A stretch of DNA of 64,000 bases, taken from Agelas oroides (Eukaryota > Porifera > Demospongiae > Agelasida > Agelasidae). This document shows, piece by piece, positions 40,907 to 51,500 of this stretch; positions within the stretch are counted from its first letter, which is position 1; the number at the start of each line of letters is the position of its first letter. The DNA is taken from assembly GCA_949130485.1 (NCBI GenBank), contig OX422184.1, positions 22,095,506 to 22,159,505 on the forward strand, written 5' to 3'. Position numbers and translations under genes: made by a program. A model generated the notes under the pieces. The model was not told the DNA's origin. It was given only the letters and a program-made list of their open reading frames with translations, and made no database searches.

Positions 40907-42422
40907 ACTTTGGAACAAAGGCTTTCGAACTACCCTTGCACCCTTGGTTCAGAATAGAGCAAAATAGCAGAAGTCAGACAAAATGTTGTGTAGACAAATC
41001 CAATTTGAAAGTGTTGTTTTATCCTAATTAATTTTGTGCTTCGATGTTAACTGTTCTGTGTTGATCAGAGTCTACTGTCATCATCTGATTCTGTCATAGA
41101 TAATATAGCCTACTATTATCTATGATTCTGTCAAGAGCTTATCAGGCCATGGGAAGGCAGTATGCATACTTGATGGTAAAGTTTGCAAGCGGTGGTTATG
41201 GGTTGTGACACCTGCCACATACCCAGTCTGCAAACTGGATTGTCGCGCATTTGTGTCTCAGCTCGAGGAAACATGGTGAAGTCTAGCCTTATTCCCAAGC
41301 TGCGTACATGTGTATGGTCTGAGGCACGAACCGCTATGCGGAAGTGGGCGGAGTGTGTACCGACAGCAACATGAACAATCCAGCTGCACGGAACTATGTG
41401 CGGTATGCATCTTGTGAACGCGTCCCAACTTTGTTTGAAGGTTGCAGATTAATCCTGGTATGTTACATTGACATGATTTCAAGGGAATAAGTATGCCTTG
41501 TAGCATATTGTAGCATCATAGTTGTGTTTGAGAAGCATGACTGTGATTTTCAAGACTAGTTCACTCGACCATACCTTCATAAGGAAGTGTTTAAAAGTTT
41601 TTAAGAGTTGCAGAAAGCCATTGGTCCCGGGGGATGGACATGTGAGACATAATTTGTCTGTAACTTTTGATTTAGATTCCCATTAACGACAGTACATTAC
41701 CATCCATATGCTATACAGGGATTTATATGGTTAGAGTGTGGTTAGGGCTGGTATAAATACAGTATAGCATACAGATAGTAAACGTACTGTCGTTAACAAC
41801 TTGTCTGATTTATAGCTACCTTGCGTGTAATAGTAAGGCCAGGCCTACATGATGTTTTGTTGCTCAAGCTAGCTTAAGGTTACGGGATACAGTTTGCCTT
41901 CCTTTTCTTTGTGCAGGATCCAGGCATGCATGCGTTTAACTTTATAGCTAAAAAAGTTGCATTAGCCTGTAACAGCTGTGCTGGTTGGGTGGGCGGAGCA
42001 GGCAATTTGATACGGGATTCGTTACTTTCACAACGACTCATGTCCCCTACCACATGATTATCACGAGTTGACATGTATATTGCTGATTCAGCTGTACTAT
42101 CTATCAACCCACAATGAGAACATCGACCAGCAGAAAAAGTGTGGTACGTTGTAAGTAAAGTCTAAAATTATGTTAAAAAAAAGCCAGTGCATGCACTGAC
42201 ATCAAAAGTTCCTGTATGTCAGTATAACCAAGTCCTGGGACTTGTCCACAAATAAATGCCAAAGTAGATCGGTCATCACATAAGACTCTATAGTCCAGAA
42301 TCAAGGAGTGATCCAGGGGTGTCGCCACGCGTTCTTCCCTTTCAGCTCTTGTAAGAGTCAGCGTCTACAAAGCTTAGGCCTGTATATTCATGCAGGTTGT
42401 TTGGTCCTTGCATGTACAAGGG

Positions 42423-43021
42423 CTAGCCTTGTTTCCAGGCCTGAAGAGGAGGAGTAAAAGCCAGGTTTCAGCCATTTGCACATGCACTTAATCGTCATAG
42501 AGTGCCATGCCCTCCACATACTATCAATATACTTAGATACATTTTTGACATCAAATTCAATACATGAAAGTTATACTGTCTGTAGGTTTTAATCATGGTA
42601 GCATACTGGTATATAGTCATGTGGCATGCAAAGTACTCAGTCATGCACATCCAGTGGCAACTACTGAAGCTTTAAATGAATCTGCAAGCTCTCATTCAGT
42701 TAGACTCTGTTGACCAGAAGAAGAGACTGTCTACCAGTAAAACCATCGCAAGAGATAATTTGGGCTTCCATTGTACTGCTGTCTGCTCTTTCTGCTAAAA
42801 CTTTGTGTTGCAAAACAGCACAAGGCTACTTGCTAAGGTGCTAAGGTGGAGGCTACTCAGATTAGCCAGGCTAGTAAAATAATAATAATCGACCATGTGA
42901 CTTTAAGCATCATTATCACCCTACCACTGATGAACAGGGTCAGTAATACTTAGGTGTATGTGCGAACAGCTGAAACCAGGCCCTTTTTCCTCCTCCTCTT
43001 CAGGCATGAGAACAAGGCTAG
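42423..43021. mobile_element. hAT-like MITE, TAGCCTCG family
   Basis: The ends CTAGCCTTGTTTCCAGGCCT and the complement of CTAGCCTTGTTCTCATGCCT extend inward with GAAGAGGAGGA. Flanks TACAAGGG and TACAGGGA match at 6 of 8, so the target duplication has decayed. Confidence 0.7.
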
Positions 43022-43450
43022 TACAGGGACATGCATGTGTGTGCATTGTAGGTGGTTCAACCCGCTTTCCGATTGCACACAGTTTTGAGTGGAAAAGCAC
43101 ACTACTATCTCCATGGAATCAGAATTGATCTCAGAGTATCTACATTTTTATATGCAAAGGGAAAAGCATTACGCTCTCAATCTCCCCCACCCCCTCCCCA
43201 CGTTACAATAGTACCCACACTCTAGAATGTCTTCCATTGACTAGCCACTCTAGCTCTTCCTGCATCTCCCACTGTTATTTAAGGTGAATTGTCCAGTTTT
43301 GGGGCAAAGTATAATTGTTGTATTGAGTGCATGGGGGATATATTTTGTGAATGCTTTAATTTTGTACTGTATTTTCCTTGTACCTTGCAGGTATGAAGAA
43401 AACTGGCGACTATTGCATGTGTTCCTTGGGTGTACTTTATCACTAATGGG

Positions 43451-43746
43451 CAGTGTTGTTTTAGTTTAATGTTGGGACTCTTAGTTTAGTTCTAGTTTAA
43501 TTAGGCTACAGGTTCAAATTGTTAGTTTAGTTATAGTTTTAATTACTAAATCTAAAAAGGGCTAGTATCGGTACTTTTAGTTGTAGTTAACTACCATTTT
43601 TGGGTGATATCAAACTGGTTTAGTTATAGTTTTTAATTAATGGACGAAGACAACATCGATTTTAGTTTTAGTTTTAATTACTAAAAGGTTTTATGCCTTA
43701 CTAAAACGCATTTTAGTTTTAGTTTTAGTTAACTAAAACAACACTG
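43451..43746. mobile_element. hAT-like MITE, CAGTGTTGTTTTAG family, perfect TSD
   Basis: The ends are CAGTGTTGTTTTAGTT and the exact complement. The interior is made of TAGTTTTAGTT repeats. The flanks are CTAATGGG on both sides (43,443-43,450 and 43,747-43,754). A copy in opposite orientation is at 59,419-59,713. Confidence 0.9.
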
Positions 43747-43893
43747 CTAATGGGAAAAGAATATCAATCAACTGAGCAGACTGTGCTTTCACATTGTACC
43801 TCCAGAACAGTCTAGCTCACTTGATGATAAATGTATGGTTATTCTCATCAACATAGTATGTCACTATCAAACTGTTGCCCCATTGTCACACTC

Positions 43894-44027
43894 CAGCCTC
43901 GTTCCCAGGCCTCCCCTGTTTTTACCTTCCGTTTGTGTTCACAATAATACACGACGTCTTCTGCTCCTGTGTATTATTGTGAGCACAAACGGAAGGCAAA
44001 AAGGAGGAGGCCTGGGAACGAGGCTAG
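43894..44027. mobile_element. 134-bp palindromic MITE, TAGCCTCG family, perfect TSD
   Basis: It runs from CAGCCTCGTTCCCAGGCCTC to GAGGCCTGGGAACGAGGCTAG. The arms stay complementary almost to the centre (CACAATAATACAC and GTGTATTATTGTG). The flanks TCACACTC (43,886-43,893 and 44,028-44,035) are identical. It is the shortest and cleanest member of the family. Confidence 0.9.
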
Positions 44028-45419
44028 TCACACTCTATGTCCAAGCTTGTGTGTTAATTTTGTGCTTTGTTTCTCTATTCTCTCTCTCCTAATTAATGAC
44101 CTCTTACCCAAGGAACTGAGTTCACTACAAATATGATCGGTGAAACTAGCTGGATTGGAAGTAGTTATGAAGTTGTGTACATGTCTGCTGTACATCAAGT
44201 TTGTGATCCATGCGAATATCACAAAAATGGACACCACAATCACAAAGTGATCGATACTGTCGCTGCCAACATTGTGTTATGCACATGCATGCAGCATAGG
44301 AGCGTATTTTAAACATGTTTCTACACTGCATGTATACTCAGATGTATGCTGCATTGCTGACATAATTCTCCAAAAGCCTATAGTAAGCGTTCTGTACTGG
44401 GCCTAGCTTGTGAGTACTTTCTGGCTCATTCCCAGCCTGCCTCAGTGTTTGTCCTGGCTCTGCCATACCACATTGAGTAAAATAGTGAGTAATTTTAGAC
44501 CCCAATGGGTTAAACCCACATATCCTTTTCCTGTGACTGTTACAATACTGCAGAAGGTATTTTTGGGCTACTTCATAGCATACACAACATGCCATTTCCA
44601 AATGTTTTGGTCCATAGATGTTCTTTGGTGAAACTGACAAAACTTTGCACATAATTATATTCATGCATCATTGTTCAAAGCTGGGAAGCATATGCACACT
44701 CAGGCTCACCCACAATGTCACAATGTCCTGCATCCATCTAGTTATTAATTCAGTTAAGCATCTTTATCTCAAAATGTAGATTTATGTAGAAAATACCAAA
44801 ACCTGAAAAACAGTATCACTATAACTGGATGCACCAGTGTAGCCAAACATGCACTTACATAGGACACATGCTTTCAATGTAGGTACTTGCTAGAGTTTGT
44901 AGAGTGGATGTGTCCTGAGTGGTGTATTACACCACCATTAGTGCACTATCCTGCATGACTCTCAGCTACTTAGGAAGTGTGCACTGAAGTTGAAACGTTG
45001 GACACAGGGCCGTAGCCACCAAGTCATGGTTAGTCCGGTTCAAATAGATCCTCACCACTTGCCGGACACCCACACAAGGCCTACATGCACACATTTGGAT
45101 GTGACATACTAAACCTGGCGAGATGGCCGCGATCAGTGCGAAAAAATTCTCTAGCAAGTACTTAGGAAGTGTGCACTTTGAAGTTAGAAAATAATGTCTG
45201 CAACAACTAAGATGGTATAAAGTGCAGATGTGTTCCCTATATTGTACCCAGACAAAAGTAGAAAAGTACATTTCCTCAATGCTTACTACAGTCCAAACCA
45301 CAAACTAGTGTAGAGTGGAAGTGTTCTGATGCACGAAGTATGGGATTTGGTGTCGTGTCAGCTCCACAAAATCAAAGGGCACTTTACCAAAATGAGTCAT
45401 TCTTCATCATATTCCTCAG

Positions 45420-45588
45420 CCCAGCATCTCAGTTGGTAATGTTGGTCAGCTGGCAGTAGATCTTCTCATCAACTCCCTCCAACTGGAGAGGGTGGGGTAC
45501 CTACACCACCCTGGGCTACTGCCACTGGTTGGGAATGATGCATTTGATCACACACCTCAAAGTGGCCACCTCCACACGACTGCTGAAG
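45420..45588 (+). CDS. PSMG2: PSMG2 exon 2
   Basis: Acceptor TTCCTCAG, then PSISVGNVGQLAVDLLINSL. The exon ends TTAEG with donor GTAAAC, exit phase 1. The SVGNVGQLA block is the most conserved PAC2 motif. The acceptor region is partly duplicated at 46,167-46,245. Confidence 0.9.
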
Positions 45589-48500
45589 GTAAACTAGAAG
45601 TATGTCAGCGAGTGCAGAATGCATGCAAATTATGTTAGGAGAGGGAGAATGCTCCTGTTGGTAACAAAACGTAACAGCCACATTAGTATATCTAAAAACT
45701 CCTCCCACTTGGTTTCCAAAATTAGATTACTGCCATAAAGTAGGCTAGTTGGTGGCTTTTTGTTTGTTTTTGCATTAGTTTGTGTTACTACTCATCTTAA
45801 TGAAACTGAGGTTGAAGTTGTAGCAACATAATTATCTGTTTTAGTTTTTATCTCAAGAAAACCTCTATGCCCTTTGGTGGCTGTCCACCCTCTTGTCTCT
45901 CCTCTGCCTCTGGACAGCATTGGGGCAAGAATGGACAGCATTGGGAAAAGATGGGACAGCATTGGGACAAGACGGGACACCATTGGGACAAGTCGGGACA
46001 CCATTGGGACAATACGGGACAGCATTGGGACAAGACGGGAAAGCATTATGACAGAACTGGACATCATTAGGACAAGAGTGGACAGCATTAGGACATTCTC
46101 CTTACCCTCTCCTATCCCTTTCCCTTCTCCTTCCCATTACTCTGCTCTCCATTTAATCTCCCCCTTAAAATCAAAGGGCACTTTACGAAATAAGTCATCT
46201 TCTATTTGGTTTTGTCGTTTTCCTCAGCCCAGCATCTCTCCTTCCCATTTGCTCCCCCTCTTAACCTCCCCCCTTCCATTCTCTCACATCCTTCTTCTGA
46301 ACAGTCTACTATGGCGCTGAGAAAGAGATTGCTATGGTACAAATTAGGGCACCTCTTGCTAAGGTTTGTCCAAACACACATCATGCATGTAATATGATGT
46401 TGGTCAAAGTGGGCACTAACTAACAACATTTACAGTGGAAACACACATCATGCATGTAATATGATGTTAGTCAAAGTGGGCACTAACTAACAACATTTAC
46501 AGTGGAAACACACATCATGCATGTAATATGATGTTAGTCAAAGTGGGCACTAACTAACAACATTTACAGTGGAAACACACATCATGCATGTAATATGATG
46601 TTAGTCAAAGTGGGCACTAACTAACAACATTTACAGTGGAGCCTAATGTGGACACACTTGGAACATGCACGTAAGGTGTCTTGTCTTTGTCTAAACCATA
46701 TTGAGGAATACTAGGGGAATGTGGGGTAAGTATGAACAACGCAGCAATGTGTGGTTTGGATAACGCTTCACCAGTATATACACATTGATAGACAGAGGCT
46801 GCCTGTGAGCAAACTGCCGGGTTTGTCAAGCCTAGTCCTTAGTTTCGCAAACCTCAGAGGAAGGCACTACCCACGTTAAATACACAGCATTCAACTTTGA
46901 CAAAACTATTCTGAAACACAGTGAAGTAATCAGAGAAACCTCTGCCACATTTTGTGTTCCATAAGTAGCCTGATTCGTCTACACAACTGCTAGCCCTAGT
47001 ACAATGTTAGTGAAAGTCAATACTAACTCAAAAATTTTACAATTCAGCCTAATGTGGACACCCTTGGGACTAGAGTAATATAATGTTACTGAAAGTCGAT
47101 ACTAACTCAAAAATTTTGCAATTCAGCCTAATGTGGACACCCTTGGGACTAGAGTAATATAATGTTAGTGAAAGTCGATACTAACTCAAAAATTTTGCAA
47201 TTCAGCCTAATGTGGACACCCTTGGGACTAGAGTAATATAATGTTAGTGAAAGTCGATACTAACTCAAAAATTTTACAATTCAGCCTAATGTGGACACCC
47301 TTGGGACTAGAGTAATATAATGTTAGTGAAAGTCGATACTAACTCAAAAATTTTACAATTCAGCCTAATGTGGACACCCTTGGGACTAGAGTAATATATT
47401 GTTAGTGAAAGTCGATACTAACTCAAAAATTTTACAATTCAGCCTAATGTGGACACCCTTGGGACTAGAGTAATATAATGTTAGTGAAAGTCGATACTAA
47501 CTCAAAAATTTTACAATTCAGCCTAATGTGGACACCCTTGGGACTAGAGTAATATAATGTTAGTGAAAGTCGATACTAACTCAAAAATTTTACAATTCAG
47601 CCTGATGTGGACACCCTTGGGACTAGAAGATGCACTCTGACTAGCAACGTGTCCTGTCTTTGTCTAAACTATAATGAGGAACATTATGGCAGTCAGTTTG
47701 ATGGTGTCTTGGCAGCTCCCAGTACATTGAGCCTCACTAAACAGGTGTAATGCACAGTCGTCTTGATTGTTCACTTTGCATATTAAATTTTGTGTGTACA
47801 TTTGTTTGTTTTTGTTTGTTGATTTGTTTCTGTGTTGTGTGTAGGGTTTTCAGCAGTCGTTCAGCACTAACCTGCTACAGTGGATGAGGGAGAGTGGGTT
47901 TAGTGAAGTTCTCCTGCTGACCAGCTCATATGCACATGAGAGAAGAGATGTACAGATACAAGGGTAAGCATATGTGTAATATTCCAAACTAGACTGCATG
48001 CAAACGACTGATGCGTAGCAACACTCTAATCTCAACTCACTGGTTACAACTCAACAGCCAAATGTATAAGCAGTGATAGAACAAAGGGAAAAAGAGGCCT
48101 CATGGAGAGCAGGCCCCTGAGCACAAAGAACACTTACATACCTGAGATACAGTTGCTCTTGGTTCATGCATTTCAGAAAATGGTGTTTCCGTGAACTAAG
48201 CCAGCATAAAAGCAGGAAAGCAGGAAAAGCAGCTGTAGCTCAAGAACCACACAATGTATAAAAACGCAACTTGTACTACTATGTTGACAAGGATCTGCAC
48301 ATTTTAATGATACCATACGTCTAATGTGTAGCTTGGGGTGTCCACAACGAAAAACTACGAAAATTACTGTCCTGTCATTGGGGGAGCAACCCACTTAATA
48401 TTTCAGCGACACCCTTCAGCACCCAAGGCAGCAACAACGACAAATATCAGGCGTACAGCAGCAGGGTCTTGTAGCTCCCTGATGGTGCCAAAATCTGGGC

Positions 48501-51500
48501 GTGAGTTATTTCAGAGAAGGAACAGGAAATGAAAATACATGATTAGTAGCTGATTATCGAATGTTTCAGACTGTGACATTAAACCGCTTCTAGCGTGAGC
48601 GGGAATTGATGCTTGAGTTCCATTTTTCAGTTGTCAGATTCAGAGAACTCAGCCTTTGTTTCCGTGGTATAACCAATTATCTGCGTGGCTTTTTTCTCCA
48701 TATATGAGTGTCCGATTATTGGTAGCGTCCAAGTACTGATCGCTTACTCTAACCTTGTTCCCAGGTCTTCCCCCCATCCGGTTTTTGATTGCCTGCAACA
48801 GGGGGAGGGTCCCTGAATTAATGAGGTAGCTACCTAGGCAGACATTGATGTCACTCATGTCATAAATTCTCCCAGGCCTTTCACCTCTGTTTGTGAATAC
48901 TGTAAGTGATCAAAAACTTGTCAGTGGTGAGGGCCTGGGAACCAGGCTACTGGTAGTACGTATGTGATAAGGTGTACACTCAAGTACTTAGCCTCATTCA
49001 GACGAATAGGTATTGATTTTGCTGACAATGCTAAATGTACAAAGATATGAAGTTTTTCTGGGAATGATCACGCACGTACAAGCAGTCAGTACCAGGCTGT
49101 TTTTCTCCTCCCACATGGGCTGGGAATGCGACTGTCAAGTACTTAAATGTTACAATCGTATGCAAGTGGGAAAATGATGCAAATTTGTAAAAAGGTCCTG
49201 CAACCTGCAATTTTAAGTATATGACTTTCATCTTGCATTCTGGAGTCTGCACCCAGGAGTCCATTTTCTAGGGTTCAATGTAACCAGATGTACACAACTT
49301 TGCATGAATCATAAGCTGTCTAGCATGATTGTACTTTTGTGGTTGAAAGGGTGAAATACCGTATAGCCATTTCCGTGGGGTGCTAATTTTCGTTATTTTC
49401 GTGGTTAACCCAGGTGTCACGAAATTTTCCACCCACGAAATTTTCCACCAACACTGCAGCTCGTGCTAACGTTCGGATCGGGCGACGTTTTTATAACTCG
49501 TTTTCGCTGCTTGTACCCTGTTGACAGTGACCTTGATCCGTAGGGTCCCCTTTCTCAAGCTGTCCCACGTGTGTTGATGGAGGAAGTGAACAGAGAAGTG
49601 AACAAGGCAGAAGCACGACGAAAAAACGGGGCCAGTACCTCTCGTTCAGGTATGCGAGCACCAACGGAGTTCGTGCTTTGTAGACGTGGTAGCCTCCCAC
49701 GCAAGACTCGACACTGAAGCGCTCCATCTTTCCTCTAGTCTCGCGTAGCCAGACTTTCCGGCGAGAGTCGGGCCACGCGTTCCTCGTCGAAACCAAAATT
49801 CGCATCGCGTGTACCGAGTTCAAAGTTCACATTACGTTTCCGCGAGCAAAGTATAATATCGCGCCACGAAATTTAAAACCATGAAATTTAATTCTGAGGG
49901 CCTCTTCCAGCTTTTCAAGAAAATTTCCACCCACGAAAATAACCCCCTATACGGTACTTGACATGAATAGTGATGATGTCAGTATGCAGCTGATAAACCA
50001 CAGTTTCGTACATGCACAAAATTAAGCAGGGGCAAGTTTTCTGTACATTGCTGACTCGTGTACTATGCATAAAGGAAAGCTCACACAATAAAATAGCATT
50101 TTGGTAGCCTTGTTCCAAGGTCACTCCCAGATTTTGCCTTGTTCCAAGGTCACTCCCGGTTTTTGCCTTGTTCCAAGGTCACTCCCGGTTTTTGCCTTGT
50201 TCCAAGGTCACTCCCGGTTTTTGCCTTGTTCCAAGGTCACTCCCGGATTTTGCCTTGTTCCAAGGTCACTCCCGGTTTTTGCCTTGTTCCAAGGTCACTC
50301 CCAGATTTTATCTTGCAGCCGATTTTTCTCCTCGGCTGCAAGATAAAATCTGGGAGTGGCTTGGGAATGCGGCTAGCATTTTGGTACATGCAAACAACCA
50401 CACACACTTGCACATGCACACACACTCACAGGAGGCAGTATCGTTTTCTACTAAACTCACAATCATCAAATCTCTACACACACTTCACCGGCACATTGAA
50501 CTGGACGTGTCTTGATCCTCGTGGTGAGTATACAATCACAAGTTATATGCTTTATACTTTATACTTCAAATACTATTGCTGAGCTCCGTTTAAGGGCAAG
50601 GCTTGTATACTGACTGTATAGTTCCTTTTCTATATGTTGTACGTAGTGCAAGGTCATGTAGTCATGCAGTCTGATTCTTAAATAGTACAACTTTATGCAC
50701 ATGTACAGTCTACCATTGTGACAAGCTAGGTTCAGTGTGCAATTTACACCACATGTCAAAGTGATGAGTACCATCTTGAAAGTTTGGTTGTGTGTATACC
50801 AATAAAGGGCTTTATTCACGTAATTACATACATTAAAATACAGTATGTTTCTGCATTAAGTTTGTGAATCTCCTCCAGTATAAGTATGTGCTTTGTGTTT
50901 CTGTCCTAAACATTACATACACAGGAGAACCAGATGTACAATCACCTCCCAAAGATGTTGTGAAAGACATTGTTTTGAATGAATGTCAGTTGTTTCTCCC
51001 AGGATCTGGACTGACTAAGAAGTTATACTTAGATAGGTATGTATCAAGTGTGTAACTTCATTGCTTGTGAAAGAGGTAGAGCCTCGCTGTGCACTAGAAT
51101 AGTGGTGGAAGTTTGCTTTGCATGTGCTCTTGCTGTCGAAATAGGACTTCCTATTAATATTTCACACTTAGCAAAGCCCTATGGGCGTGCATAACACAGG
51201 AAGCTCTATTTATAGCGCTGAAAGGACATTCTGCTGTCACTGCAGCAACTACTAGAGTTACACGCCCTTTCTGCCTTCCATTTGGCCCTGCTCAACTTTC
51301 GGTAACTTGTTTGTGCGAGGAGCCTGGGAACGAGGCCATACTCTTGCTGATCATTGCTTGCTATCAATGTTGTTCATTGATGTGACTGTGTCTAGAGGCT
51401 GAATGTAGATGTTAGCATGGCTAGATTCTGGTATGGGGATCACTGTTAGCTAACCACATTCCCAGACTACCTCTACCTCAGCTGACCTGAGTATGAGTCT

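Larger units (their letters stand above)
41879..45419. other. Intergenic region before PSMG2
   Basis: It should hold any remaining RhoGAP exons and the first exon of PSMG2, but I could identify neither. It contains three MITEs (42,423; 43,451; 43,894). A short frame after a CAG at 43,391 (RYEENWRLLHVFLGC) and an ATG in good context near 45,124 (MAAISAKKFSS) are unassigned. ACTTAGGAAGTGTGCACT occurs twice, near 44,969 and 45,160. Confidence 0.4.

Noticed and set aside
43391-43469. Possible exon RYEENWRLLHVFLGC after CTTGCAG, phase-compatible with the RhoGAP exon
   Set aside because: The sequence does not resemble the RhoGAP segment that should follow GIFR, there is no donor in frame, and a MITE interrupts it.
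45124-45190. ATG in good context (MAAISAKKFSSKYLGS) as first exon of PSMG2
   Set aside because: The peptide does not match the family's N-terminus and no donor gives the phase 0 needed by exon 2.
45867-46320. Frames with 7-residue GQHWDKT repeats
   Set aside because: A 21-bp minisatellite stays open by arithmetic. No splice sites or homology, and it lies inside a PSMG2 intron.
46374-47630. CRISPR-like arrays (67, 79 and 29 bp repeats)
   Set aside because: Units are contiguous without unique spacers, the DNA is eukaryotic, and there are no cas genes.
49491-49823. 110-codon minus frame in a PSMG2 intron
   Set aside because: It lies wholly within a TIR-bounded MITE and resembles no protein I know.
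50101-50582. Frames with repeated ALFQGHS or LVPRSLP units
   Set aside because: They read the 29-bp array inside a MITE.
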